A stretch of 64,000 nucleotides of DNA from Ruegeria arenilitoris. Lineage in GTDB: Bacteria; Pseudomonadota; Alphaproteobacteria; Rhodobacterales; Rhodobacteraceae. Both the position numbers and the translations under genes were made by a program. How positions within the stretch are numbered: position 1 is the stretch's first letter; each line of letters opens with the position of its first letter. Below the pieces are notes generated by a model. The model was not told the origin of the DNA. It saw nothing but the letters and a program-made list of their open reading frames with translations, and searched no databases. The DNA lies in the NCBI RefSeq assembly GCF_013035315.1, contig NZ_WQHP01000007.1, forward strand, positions 124,001 to 188,000. Reading direction: 5' to 3'. Positions 1 to 8,575 of the stretch are shown one piece after another.

Positions 1-1
1 G

Positions 2-313
2 ATTGCAAACTCACCGCTGGTGAAAACCGCGATTGCGGGTGAGGATCCCAACTGGGGCCGCATCGTGATGGCCATCGGCAAATCCGGAGCCGCTGCCGAC
101 CGCGATCTGCTAAGCATTTCGTTCGGAGACATTCTGGTGGCCGAGAAAGGCTGGGTCAGTCCTGATTACCGCGAAGAAGACGCCGCCGAATACATGAAGG
201 GTCAGGATCTGGTGATCGCCGTCGATCTGGGTCTGGGTGATGGAAAATCCACCGTTTGGACCTGTGACCTGACTCACGGGTACATCGAAATCAACGCGGA
301 TTACCGTTCATGA
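2..313 (+). CDS. argJ: ArgJ, C-terminal part (glutamate N-acetyltransferase / amino-acid acetyltransferase)
   Basis: Only the last ~103 codons are in the window and the reading frame is open from base 2, so the gene begins upstream. The GEDPNWGRI segment, the VDLGLG stretch and the ending TCDLT-GYI-IN-DYRS are the hallmark C-terminus of ArgJ. By family knowledge ArgJ moves the acetyl group from N-acetylornithine to glutamate in arginine biosynthesis; the autocleavage Thr lies in the missing part. Its stop overlaps the start of the next gene (ATGA, 310-313), so mutT is probably translationally coupled to it. Confidence 0.93.
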   Translation: MANSPLVKTAIAGEDPNWGRIVMAIGKSGAAADRDLLSISFGDILVAEKGWVSPDYREEDAAEYMKGQDLVIAVDLGLGDGKSTVWTCDLTHGYIEINADYRS

Positions 314-708
314 AGACAGTGTTGGTTTCCGCTGTCGCCCTGATTGACGTCGAAGGCCGCGTCCTGCTTGCCCAGCGGCCTGAAGGCAAATCCATGGCTG
401 GTCTGTGGGAGTTTCCCGGCGGTAAGATCGAACCCGGCGAAACCCCCGAGGCCGCTCTAATCCGAGAATTGCATGAGGAGCTGGGCATCGACACCTGGGC
501 CTCATGCCTCGCGCCCTTGACCTTCGCCAGCCACAGCTATGACGATTTCCACTTGCTGATGCCACTGTTTGCTTGTCGGAAGTGGGAGGGGATACCGCAG
601 TCCAAGGAAGGGCAGGCGCTGAAATGGGTGCGGGCGAATGATCTGAGGAACTACCCGATGCCTGAAGCGGATGTGCCACTGATCCCGATTTTGAGGGATT
701 GGTTGTAG
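310..708 (+). CDS. mutT: MutT-type Nudix hydrolase (8-oxo-dGTP diphosphatase)
   Basis: A 132-residue Nudix protein. The complete Nudix box is visible: G38, E44, R52-E53, E56-E57 and G59, fitting GX5EX7REUXEEXGU. MutT proteins hydrolyse 8-oxo-dGTP to the monophosphate and so prevent A:T to C:G transversions. The length is that of E. coli MutT. The ATG start overlaps the argJ stop by 4 nt, and an argJ-mutT pairing is common in alphaproteobacteria. Nothing is truncated. A different Nudix substrate cannot be excluded from sequence alone. Confidence 0.9.
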   Translation: MKTVLVSAVALIDVEGRVLLAQRPEGKSMAGLWEFPGGKIEPGETPEAALIRELHEELGIDTWASCLAPLTFASHSYDDFHLLMPLFACRKWEGIPQSKEGQALKWVRANDLRNYPMPEADVPLIPILRDWL

Positions 709-1067
709 AGAAGAGAGCAGAGCGTTTTCTTCGATTTAGGATCGCAATTGTGTCACGTGGATTGAAGCTAACACTTCTGATTGTATTGGCGGCTGTAACT
801 TTGCCAGCACTCGCCTAAGTTTGGTTGATCCTGGTTATCGCTTTCTGGTGAGCCAGAAACTCTCGATCTTTCAGTTTGTATTTCTTGCACAACTGGCAAG
901 GTCATCCGCCCACTGTTGTTACAATTCGTAAGAATTGAGAAAACATCAGGAAAAAGTTGACGCTGATCGTGCAAGCGTCCCTTAATCGGGGCGTTGGCGT
1001 CCGGGGTTGATCCTCGGGTCCGCCGTTTCCGGCCCGGAGGAGGGGCCGGATGGGGAGGAGAAGAAGA
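709..1067. other. Intergenic region between mutT and the acyl-CoA ligase gene
   Basis: About 360 bp with no credible gene; the short ORFs here lack ribosome binding sites and family features. A TTGACG at about 957-962 followed ~17 nt later by an AT-rich hexamer could be a promoter for the downstream transporter locus. That is a weak call. No clear terminator for mutT was seen. Confidence 0.4.
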
Positions 1068-3041
1068 TTGGCTCAGACGCAGTCGGGCGCCGAAGGGTTG
1101 CAGTCCCTTCCGGCGCTTCTACACCGCAATGCGACCCAGTTCGGGGACGTCCCGGCATATCGGGAAAAGGAGTTCGGAATCTGGCAATGCTGGACCTGGG
1201 CCGAAGCGGCCAAGGAGGTTCGTGCGATTGCGCTGGGATTTCTTGAGCTTGGCGTCGAACAAGGCGACCATATCGCCGTCATAGGCCGCAACCGCCCAGC
1301 ACATTACTGGTCGATGGTCGCCGCCCAGATGGTAGGGGCGGTTCCGGTGCCTCTGTATCAGGACTCGGTTGCCGAAGAGATGGCCTATGTTCTGGAACAT
1401 TGCGGCGCGAAATACGTCGTCTGCGGCGATCAAGAGCAGGTCGACAAGGTCATCGAGATTCAGGAGAACCTGCATCAGGTCAAACACATCCTCTACACCG
1501 ACAAGCGCGGGATGCGGAAATACGACCATTCTCAGATGAACGCGCTGGATGACATCATGGCCGAGGGCAGCGCCGGTCACGCGCGGTTTGATGCCGAGCT
1601 GGATAAGCGCATCGCGGCGATCACCTACGACGATACCTGCGTGATGCTCTATACCTCGGGCACGACCGGAAAGCCCAAGGGCGTTGTTTTGTCGAACCGA
1701 AATGTGATCGAAAGCGCCAAGAATTCGGCTGAGTTCGACCACCTGACCCGGAATGAGGACATCCTGTCCTACCTACCGATGGCCTGGGTAGGCGATTTCA
1801 TCTTTTCCATCGGTCAGGCCTATTGGTGCGGCTTTTGCGTGAACTGCCCCGAGAGCGCTGATACTATGATGACCGACCTGCGTGAGATCGGTCCGACTTA
1901 CTTTTTCGCCCCTCCGCGCGTGTTCGAGACGCAGCTGACCAATGTAATGATCCGGATGGAGGATGCGGGCAAGCTGAAGCAGCGCATGTTCCATCACTTC
2001 ATGGCGCACGCCAAGAAGGTTGGTGGTTTGTTGCTGGATGGCAAGCCTGTTGGTTTTGGCGACCGGATGAAATACGCGCTGGGCAATATGCTGGTGTACG
2101 GACCGCTGAAGGACACGCTCGGCTATGGCCGGTTTCGTGTCGGCTATACTGCGGGCGAGGCGATCGGGCCGGAGATTTTCGATTTCTACCGCTCGCTGGG
2201 CATCAACCTGAAGCAGCTTTATGGCCAGACCGAGGCGACCGTGTTCATCACCGTGCAGCCTGATGGTGAGGTTCGGGCGGACACCGTGGGCGTCCCCGCA
2301 CCGGATGTTGAATTGAAAATCGACGACAATGGCGAGATCCATTATCGCTCGCCAGGCGTGTTCGTTGAATACTACAACAATCCGGATTCCACGGCTTCGA
2401 CCAAGGATGCCGAAGGTTGGGTTGCGACGGGCGATGCCGGGTTCATCGAAGAAGGCTCGGGCCATTTGCGGATCATTGATCGGGCCAAGGACGTTGGCAA
2501 AATGGCTGACGGGTCGATGTTCGCGCCGAAATATGTCGAGAACAAGCTGAAGTTCTATCCTGATATTCTTGAGGTCGTGCTGTTCGGTAACGGCAAGGAC
2601 CGCTGTGTGGCTTTCATCAATATCGACCTGACCGCGGTAGGTAACTGGGCCGAACGCAACAACGTAGCCTACGCGTCATATCAGGAACTGGCGGGCCATC
2701 CCCGCGTGTTGGAGACGATCAAGGCCCATGTGGAAGAGGTGAACAAATCGGTGGCCGCAGACGAGATGCTGTCGGGGTGCCAGGTCCATCGCTTTGTGGT
2801 GCTGCACAAGGAACTGGATGCGGATGATGGCGAGATGACCCGGACCCGGAAGGTTCGCCGTGGGTTTGTCGAGGATAAGTTCCACGACATTATTGCCGCG
2901 CTTTATGACGGGTCCTCGAGCGTTTCGACCACCACCGAAGTGACTTATGAGGACGGACGTAAGGGCTCGATCTCGGCCACGCTTGAAATCGTCGATGCCC
3001 CGGTTGTGCCGGTCGCGCAGCACAAGGTGGCGGCGGAATGA
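1068..3041 (+). CDS. AMP-forming long-chain fatty-acid-type acyl-CoA ligase
   Basis: ANL-superfamily adenylate-forming enzyme of the FadD/COG1022 type, about 657 residues. The P-loop-like motif YTSGTTGKPKG lies near residue 195, followed by YGQTE and TGDAGF motifs, in the canonical order. It should activate a carboxylic acid to its CoA thioester via an acyl-AMP. I prefer a TTG start at 1068 because GGGGAGGAG (1052-1060) sits 7 nt upstream; an in-frame ATG at 1050 would place the start inside that ribosome binding site. It is the first gene of the liv-type transporter locus, so it may activate the substrate on entry. The acid is unknown. Confidence 0.85.
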   Translation: MAQTQSGAEGLQSLPALLHRNATQFGDVPAYREKEFGIWQCWTWAEAAKEVRAIALGFLELGVEQGDHIAVIGRNRPAHYWSMVAAQMVGAVPVPLYQDSVAEEMAYVLEHCGAKYVVCGDQEQVDKVIEIQENLHQVKHILYTDKRGMRKYDHSQMNALDDIMAEGSAGHARFDAELDKRIAAITYDDTCVMLYTSGTTGKPKGVVLSNRNVIESAKNSAEFDHLTRNEDILSYLPMAWVGDFIFSIGQAYWCGFCVNCPESADTMMTDLREIGPTYFFAPPRVFETQLTNVMIRMEDAGKLKQRMFHHFMAHAKKVGGLLLDGKPVGFGDRMKYALGNMLVYGPLKDTLGYGRFRVGYTAGEAIGPEIFDFYRSLGINLKQLYGQTEATVFITVQPDGEVRADTVGVPAPDVELKIDDNGEIHYRSPGVFVEYYNNPDSTASTKDAEGWVATGDAGFIEEGSGHLRIIDRAKDVGKMADGSMFAPKYVENKLKFYPDILEVVLFGNGKDRCVAFINIDLTAVGNWAERNNVAYASYQELAGHPRVLETIKAHVEEVNKSVAADEMLSGCQVHRFVVLHKELDADDGEMTRTRKVRRGFVEDKFHDIIAALYDGSSSVSTTTEVTYEDGRKGSISATLEIVDAPVVPVAQHKVAAE

Positions 3042-3119
3042 GGGGTCGTCGAGCGCCGCTCGACCTGCGGTCGTCGCCCCGCCCGCCGTCCCGTTTTTCC
3101 GCAAGTCAGGGAGTGACTG

Positions 3120-3938
3120 ATGCTGGATAATTCCGAAGGATATGTCACCGAGGATGGCCGCAAGATCGGCGGTGTGGTGATGGAGATGAAGAACATCACC
3201 CTGCGCTTTGGCGGTGTCGTGGCGATCAAGGATATCTCGTTCGACATTCGCGAGGGTGAGATTCGCGCCATCATCGGGCCGAACGGGGCCGGTAAATCCT
3301 CGATGCTCAACGTGATTTCCGGGTTTTACGTGCCTCAGGAGGGCGAGGTCTGGTTTCATGGGGCAAAACGCCCGCCGATGCGCCCCTATGAGGTTGCGCG
3401 GCAGGGGATTGCCCGGACGTTCCAGAACATCGCCTTGTTCGAAGGCATGAGCGTTCTGGACAACGTGATGACCGGCCGGCTGAACTATATGAAAACAAAC
3501 ATCTTTCAGCAGGCATTTTGGAAGGGCAAAGCCGAGGCGGAAGAGGTCGCAAACCGCGAGGCGGTGGAAAAGATCATCGACTTTCTGGAAATCCAGCACA
3601 TCCGCAAGACGCCGGTGTCTCGCTTGCCGTATGGCCTGAAGAAACGCGTCGAACTGGCGCGCGCTCTGGCAGCCGAGCCCAAGCTGCTGCTGCTGGATGA
3701 ACCGATGGCCGGCATGAACGTCGAAGAGAAAGAGGATATGAGCCGCTTTATCCTCGACGTGAATGACGAGTTCGGCACCACGATTGCCCTGATCGAACAC
3801 GATATGGGCGTTGTGATGGACCTGAGCGACCGCGTGGTCGTGATGGATTATGGCCGCAAGATCGGCGACGGCACCCCGGACGAGGTGCGCAACAATCAGG
3901 AAGTCATCGATGCCTATCTGGGGGTGAGCCATGACTGA
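3120..3938 (+). CDS. Branched-chain-type ABC transporter ATP-binding protein (LivG-like)
   Basis: A 272-residue ABC ATPase. Walker A (GPNGAGKS) is near residue 60 and Walker B (LLLDEPMAGM) near residue 196. The signature region reads SRLPYGLKK, a slightly atypical LSGGQ equivalent that is common in LivG proteins. It should energise uptake together with the LivH/LivM-type permeases and LivF-type ATPase downstream. GGGAGTGA lies just upstream of the ATG. The liv family imports amino acids but also many carboxylates, urea and aromatic acids; the two flanking CoA ligases favour an organic acid here. Confidence 0.9.
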   Translation: MLDNSEGYVTEDGRKIGGVVMEMKNITLRFGGVVAIKDISFDIREGEIRAIIGPNGAGKSSMLNVISGFYVPQEGEVWFHGAKRPPMRPYEVARQGIARTFQNIALFEGMSVLDNVMTGRLNYMKTNIFQQAFWKGKAEAEEVANREAVEKIIDFLEIQHIRKTPVSRLPYGLKKRVELARALAAEPKLLLLDEPMAGMNVEEKEDMSRFILDVNDEFGTTIALIEHDMGVVMDLSDRVVVMDYGRKIGDGTPDEVRNNQEVIDAYLGVSHD

Positions 3939-3967
3939 CCATCTGACAGACATGAGAGGGGGCGCAC

Positions 3968-4954
3968 ATGCCTGAACAACTCGTATTTGCGATGGAGGTT
4001 ATCCTCAACGGTCTGATGGCCGGGGTTCTCTATGCGCTGGTGGCTCTGGGCTTTGTTCTGATCTACAAGGCTTCGGGTATTTTCAACTATGCCCAAGGGG
4101 TTATGGCGCTGTTCGCGGCGATGACGCTGGTGGGAATCATGAACGGACAAGTGCCGTTTTCCCATCTGATTAACGCGATCTTTGGGACGCATATTCACTA
4201 CTTTGGCTGGAACGTCCCGGCCATTGTGGCGATCCTCTTGACGATGGCGGTGATGGTTCTGTTGGCTTGGGCCGTGCAACGGTTCGTGATGCGCCATCTG
4301 GTGGGGCAAGAGCCGATCATCCTGTTCATGGCGACCATCGGTCTGGCCTATTTCCTTGAAGGTGTGGCTGACCTGATGTGGGGGTCCGAGATCAAGACGC
4401 TGGATGTGGGCCTACCGCAGGGCATCAACCTGTGGATCGACGAGAGCACGTTCAACATCTTTGGCTACGGCTTCTTCATCGACAATCTGGACATAGTGGC
4501 GACGATCATCGCTGCCCTGCTGGTCGCTGCGCTGGTTGCGTTCAGCCAGTACACCAAACAGGGCCGCGCAATGCGTGCCGTTGCCGATGATCACCAAGCC
4601 GCGCTGTCGGTTGGTATCTCGCTGAACTTCATCTGGATCATGGTGTGGTCGGTCGCAGGGTTTGTGGCTCTGGTCGCGGGCATCATGTGGGGTACGAAAT
4701 CGGGCGTTCAGTTCTCGCTGTCGCTGATTGCCCTCAAGGCGCTGCCGGTGCTGATGCTGGGTGGGTTCACCTCGATCCCCGGAGCGATTGTGGGCGGCCT
4801 GATCATCGGCGTGGGTGAGAAACTGTTCGAATTCGCCATCGGCCCGCTGGTCGGCGGCGCGACCGAAAACTGGTTCGCCTATGTGCTGGCGTTGATCTTC
4901 CTCGTCTTCCGGCCGCAGGGCTTGTTCGGTGAGAAGATCATCGAGAGGGTTTAG
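3968..4954 (+). CDS. Branched-chain-type ABC transporter permease (LivH-like)
   Basis: A 328-residue inner-membrane permease with many hydrophobic segments and the typical LivH start (EVILNGLMAGVLYALVALGF). The N-terminal FNYAQG and the central GRAMRAVADD region match the LivH/LivM family. GAGAGGGGG precedes the ATG. It sits 29 bp after the ATPase gene and is followed within 2 bp by a small membrane-protein gene, so it is clearly part of one operon. Confidence 0.9.
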   Translation: MPEQLVFAMEVILNGLMAGVLYALVALGFVLIYKASGIFNYAQGVMALFAAMTLVGIMNGQVPFSHLINAIFGTHIHYFGWNVPAIVAILLTMAVMVLLAWAVQRFVMRHLVGQEPIILFMATIGLAYFLEGVADLMWGSEIKTLDVGLPQGINLWIDESTFNIFGYGFFIDNLDIVATIIAALLVAALVAFSQYTKQGRAMRAVADDHQAALSVGISLNFIWIMVWSVAGFVALVAGIMWGTKSGVQFSLSLIALKALPVLMLGGFTSIPGAIVGGLIIGVGEKLFEFAIGPLVGGATENWFAYVLALIFLVFRPQGLFGEKIIERV

Positions 4955-4956
4955 CG

Positions 4957-5214
4957 ATGCAAAAGCTGATCGCCATCGTAAACGTCATCTCGTGGGCCGG
5001 GTTCTGGGCGTTTGGGTATATCGCTCTGACTTCGGACGATCTGAGCCCGAGCCAGCTGACGATCGCCGCGATCTTGGCCTTTGCCGGGCTGGTCATGGGT
5101 ATTCTGGCCTACCTGAAACTCGTGCGCGCCTCAGAGGCGAGCGGATATGCCAAAGGGTCCAATCAACTGGACGCCGCAGCCCGGAACCGGGCGCAGGAAG
5201 AATGGGGAAAGTAA
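4957..5214 (+). CDS. Small two-helix membrane protein embedded between the liv permease genes
   Basis: An 85-residue protein of unrecognised family. Two hydrophobic stretches (about residues 3-25 and 33-54) are followed by a charged, alanine-rich C-terminal tail of about 30 residues. GAGAGGG lies just upstream of the ATG, and only 2-3 bp separate it from its neighbours on both sides, so it is very probably translated and co-expressed. Its position between the LivH- and LivM-type subunits suggests an accessory or assembly factor of this particular transporter. That role is inference from context only. Confidence 0.75.
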   Translation: MQKLIAIVNVISWAGFWAFGYIALTSDDLSPSQLTIAAILAFAGLVMGILAYLKLVRASEASGYAKGSNQLDAAARNRAQEEWGK

Positions 5215-5217
5215 GAC

Positions 5218-6294
5218 ATGTTCTATCGTGAGGCCGGAGACTTCAAAGTCTCTTACGTGGATGACAGCCAGACTTTCCCGATCAAATTCGACCGGTATCG
5301 CTATTACGTGGTTCTGGCAGTGGCGTTCGGGATTATTCCCTTCATCATCAATGACTACTGGGCCAACGCGCTGCTGTTGCCTTTCCTGATCTACGCGATT
5401 GCCGCAATCGGCTTGAACATTCTTGTCGGCTATTGCGGGCAGGTGTCCCTGGGTACAGGGGGGTTCATGGCCGTCGGGGCTTATGCCTGTTACAAGCTGA
5501 TGACGGCCTTTCCCGATGTCAGCATGTTCATCCATGTCATTCTTGCCGGAGGCATCACCGCGATTGTCGGGGTGCTGTTTGGTCTGCCCAGCTTGCGGAT
5601 CAAGGGGTTTTACTTGGCCGTGGCCACGCTGGCGGCACAGTTCTTCCTTGTGTGGTTGTTCAACCGGGTGCCTTGGTTCTACAACTATTCGGCCTCGGGA
5701 CAGATCAACGCGCCTGAGCGTGATGTGTTCGGCATCATCATTACCGGTCCGAACGCCTCGGCCTGGGCCACCTATCTGTTCTGCCTGATCTTCCTGACCA
5801 TCAGCGCCATCATTGCCCGCAACCTGACACGTGGCACCACCGGGCGCACCTGGATGGCGATCCGCGATATGGACATCGCGGCCGAGATCATCGGGGTGAA
5901 CCCGCTGAAGGCAAAAATGAGCGCCTTTGCCATTAGCTCATTCTTCATCGGCATCGCTGGCGCGCTGTTCTTTGCAGTCTACCTTGGTGCGGTCGAAGTT
6001 GGCGAAGTGTTCGGAATTCAGAAATCATTCCTGGTGCTGTTTATGATCATTATCGGTGGATTAGGGTCTATTTTCGGATCCTTTGCAGGCGCAGCGTTCC
6101 TTGTTTTGCTGCCGGTGGTCCTGAAAGTTGTCGGCGTCGACGTCCTGGGCTGGCCCACCGATATCGTAGCGCACCTGCAACTGGTGATCGTCGGCGCGCT
6201 GATCATCATGTTCCTGATCCTCGAACCACATGGTCTGGCGCAGTTGTGGCGCGTGGCGAAAGAGAAACTCAGACTCTGGCCGTTCCCTCACTAG
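5218..6294 (+). CDS. Branched-chain-type ABC transporter permease (LivM-like)
   Basis: A 358-residue permease with a ~30-residue hydrophilic N-terminal extension before the first membrane helix. The LNILVGYCGQVSLG motif near residue 62 and the GRTWMAIRDMDIAAE cytoplasmic loop are diagnostic of LivM. It ends with the family-typical LILEPHGLAQLW. It pairs with the LivH-like permease as the transmembrane heterodimer. GGGGAAAG precedes the ATG, 3 bp after the small membrane-protein gene. Confidence 0.9.
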   Translation: MFYREAGDFKVSYVDDSQTFPIKFDRYRYYVVLAVAFGIIPFIINDYWANALLLPFLIYAIAAIGLNILVGYCGQVSLGTGGFMAVGAYACYKLMTAFPDVSMFIHVILAGGITAIVGVLFGLPSLRIKGFYLAVATLAAQFFLVWLFNRVPWFYNYSASGQINAPERDVFGIIITGPNASAWATYLFCLIFLTISAIIARNLTRGTTGRTWMAIRDMDIAAEIIGVNPLKAKMSAFAISSFFIGIAGALFFAVYLGAVEVGEVFGIQKSFLVLFMIIIGGLGSIFGSFAGAAFLVLLPVVLKVVGVDVLGWPTDIVAHLQLVIVGALIIMFLILEPHGLAQLWRVAKEKLRLWPFPH

Positions 6295-6368
6295 GGTCAG
6301 GCCCAATCATAAGACGGGCGGCACAAGCCCGAACCCAACATCGGACTAACCAAGGGAGGAGACACCCG

Positions 6369-7652
6369 ATGAACAAGACACTGGCAACCATGGCGCTGGG
6401 CGCCCTGATGGCCGCAGGGCCGGCGATGGCGGATCTGGTGATCCCGGATCTCAGCTATCGGACCGGACCGTACGCTGCGGGCGGTATCCCGTTTTCGGAC
6501 GGATACAACGACTATTTCACCCTGCTGAATGAACGCGACGGCGGCGTTGGCGGCGAACCGATCCGTGTTGTGTCCTGCGAAACCGGATACAATACGGAAA
6601 AAGGCGTTGAGTGCTACGAGTCCACCAAAGGCGAAGGCGCTCTGGTGTATCAGCCTCTGTCCACCGGTATCACCTATCAACTGATCCCCAAAGTGACCGC
6701 CGACAACATCCCGCTGCACACGATGGGCTATGGCCGCACCTCGGCGGCAAATGGCACTGTGTTCAGCCACGTGTTCAACTACCCGGCCAACTACTGGAAC
6801 GGTGCCTCGGGCGCGATCAACTATCTGCTCGAGCAGAATGGTGGCGACCTGAGCGGTAAGAAAATCGCGCTGGTTTATCACAACTCTGCCTACGGAAAAG
6901 AGCCGATCCGCACCCTGGAAACCCTGGCCGAGAAGTATGGCTATGATCTGGCGTTGCTGCCGGTGGATCACCCGGGTCAGGAACAAAAGTCCCAGTGGCT
7001 GCAGATCCGCCGCGACAAGCCTGACTATGTGATCATGTGGGGCTGGGGCGTCATGAACCAGGTCGCCGTGCAAGAGGCCGCGAACATCCGGTTCCCGATG
7101 GAAAACTTCATCGGTGTCTGGTGGTCCGGTGCCGAATTTGACGTCGAACCGGCTGGTGAAAAGGCCAATGGATACAAAGCTCTGACCTTCACTGGTCTGG
7201 GTAAGGACTATCCGGTCTATGGCGATCTGCAAACCTTTGTCGTCGATGCAGGCAAAGCTGCCGGTGCCGGGGATCAGTTGGGCACGGTGCAGTACAACCG
7301 GGGCCTTTACGCCGCGATGCTGGCCGCCGAGGCCATCAAGACCGCACAAGAGATCCACGGCGTTGCCGACATCACCCCTGCGATGATGCGGGACGGTATG
7401 GAAGCTCTGGAAATGACCAACGCAAAAATGGATGCGCTTGGTATGGGCGGTTTTGGCCCGGAGTTCACGGTCACCTGTGAAAACCACGGTGGCCCAGGTT
7501 TGGTTGGTGTCGTCCAGTGGGATGCCTCTGCCAAGACCTGGAACACGGTTCAGGACTTCAAGCCGACCGATGCCGAAGTGATTGGCGCCCTGATCGCCGA
7601 GGACTCGGCTGCTTATGCGGCAGAAAACAACATCGATACGCGCTGCAACTAA
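6369..7652 (+). CDS. Periplasmic substrate-binding protein of the liv-type ABC transporter
   Basis: A 427-residue Peripla_BP_6-type (type I periplasmic binding fold) protein. The ATG at 6369 is preceded by GGGAGGAGA and begins a clean signal peptide (MNKTLATMALGALMAAGPAMA, cut after AMA), so the longer upstream reading frame is not used. Mature features include the LVYHNSAYGKEP segment and a late CRGGP-like ENHGGPG loop. It should capture the ligand in the periplasm and deliver it to the LivH/LivM-type permeases. A strong hairpin just after the stop probably raises its transcript level over that of the following gene. Ligand unknown. Confidence 0.88.
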   Translation: MNKTLATMALGALMAAGPAMADLVIPDLSYRTGPYAAGGIPFSDGYNDYFTLLNERDGGVGGEPIRVVSCETGYNTEKGVECYESTKGEGALVYQPLSTGITYQLIPKVTADNIPLHTMGYGRTSAANGTVFSHVFNYPANYWNGASGAINYLLEQNGGDLSGKKIALVYHNSAYGKEPIRTLETLAEKYGYDLALLPVDHPGQEQKSQWLQIRRDKPDYVIMWGWGVMNQVAVQEAANIRFPMENFIGVWWSGAEFDVEPAGEKANGYKALTFTGLGKDYPVYGDLQTFVVDAGKAAGAGDQLGTVQYNRGLYAAMLAAEAIKTAQEIHGVADITPAMMRDGMEALEMTNAKMDALGMGGFGPEFTVTCENHGGPGLVGVVQWDASAKTWNTVQDFKPTDAEVIGALIAEDSAAYAAENNIDTRCN

Positions 7653-7665
7653 AGCGCTTTGACTT

Positions 7666-7693
7666 TCGGGGCGGCGGGTTGCTGCCGCCCCGA
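7666..7693 (+). terminator. GC-rich hairpin after the binding-protein gene (attenuator or 3'-end stabiliser)
   Basis: A perfect 10-bp stem (7666-7675 with 7684-7693) closes an 8-nt loop. There is no following T-run. The next gene in the same operon begins 30 bp later. This fits a partial terminator or RNA-stabilising hairpin that lets binding protein exceed the other subunits, as is common in ABC operons. Confidence 0.6.
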
Positions 7694-7722
7694 CCCCAAC
7701 ACACGCACGAGGACATGCCCGG

Positions 7723-8556
7723 ATGCTGGATGCGGCTCAAACCACTGACGTGCAGGCGGAAACCCTGCTTGAAGTCAACAATATCGAGGTGATCTACAAC
7801 CACGTGATCCTCGTTCTGAAAGGCGTCAGCCTGACCGTACCCAAGGGCGGTATTACGGCCCTGTTGGGTGGTAATGGCGCGGGCAAGACCACAACGCTGA
7901 AGGCTGTTTCCAACCTGCTGCATTCGGAACGCGGCGAGGTCACCAAAGGAACCATCACCTATCGCGGCAACAGCGTGCACGAAAGTGATCCTGCCGATCT
8001 GGTGGAAAAGGGCGTCATCCAGGTGATGGAAGGCCGCCATTGTTTCGAACACCTGACCGTTGAGGAAAATCTGCTGACCGGGGCTTACACCCGCAAGGAT
8101 GGCAAGGCGGCCATTCAGCAGGACCTTGAGTTGGTCTACACGTATTTCCCGCGCCTCAAGGAACGCCGCCGATCGCAGGCAGGCTATACCTCGGGCGGAG
8201 AGCAACAGATGGTTGCGATGGGCCGGGCCCTGATGTCGCGACCCGAGACGATTCTGCTTGATGAACCCTCGATGGGTCTCGCCCCGCAACTGGTCGAAGA
8301 GATTTTCGGCATCGTCAAGGACCTGAACGAGAAAGAAGGCGTGTCCTTCTTGCTGGCCGAACAGAATACAAATGTGGCTCTAAGGTTCGCGCATTACGGC
8401 TATATTCTGGAATCGGGGCGCGTTGTTATGGACGGTCCCGCCGCCGACCTGCGCGAAAACCCGGATGTGAAAGAGTTCTATCTGGGCATGTCCGATGAAG
8501 GCCGCAAAAGTTTCCGTGACGTGCGATCTTACCGCCGCCGCAAGAGGTGGCTGTAA
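7723..8556 (+). CDS. Branched-chain-type ABC transporter ATP-binding protein (LivF-like)
   Basis: A 277-residue ABC ATPase. Walker A (GGNGAGKT) is near residue 47. The signature reads SGGEQQ, followed by LLDEPSMGLAP (Walker B), the usual LivF form. It forms the ATPase heterodimer with the LivG-like protein. The C-terminus is extended by ~25 basic residues (RDVRSYRRRKRWL). The next gene begins within 20 bp, so one operon is likely. Confidence 0.9.
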   Translation: MLDAAQTTDVQAETLLEVNNIEVIYNHVILVLKGVSLTVPKGGITALLGGNGAGKTTTLKAVSNLLHSERGEVTKGTITYRGNSVHESDPADLVEKGVIQVMEGRHCFEHLTVEENLLTGAYTRKDGKAAIQQDLELVYTYFPRLKERRRSQAGYTSGGEQQMVAMGRALMSRPETILLDEPSMGLAPQLVEEIFGIVKDLNEKEGVSFLLAEQNTNVALRFAHYGYILESGRVVMDGPAADLRENPDVKEFYLGMSDEGRKSFRDVRSYRRRKRWL

Positions 8557-8575
8557 GGGAATGGAGGATCTGGCG

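Noticed and set aside
2676-3953. 425-codon open frame on the minus strand
   Set aside because: It lies antisense to the acyl-CoA ligase 3' end and the LivG-like gene. The His- and Asp-rich translation is typical of a shadow of GC-rich coding DNA.
6297-7487. 396-codon open frame on the minus strand
   Set aside because: Fully antisense to the binding-protein gene, which has a signal peptide, ribosome binding site and family motifs.
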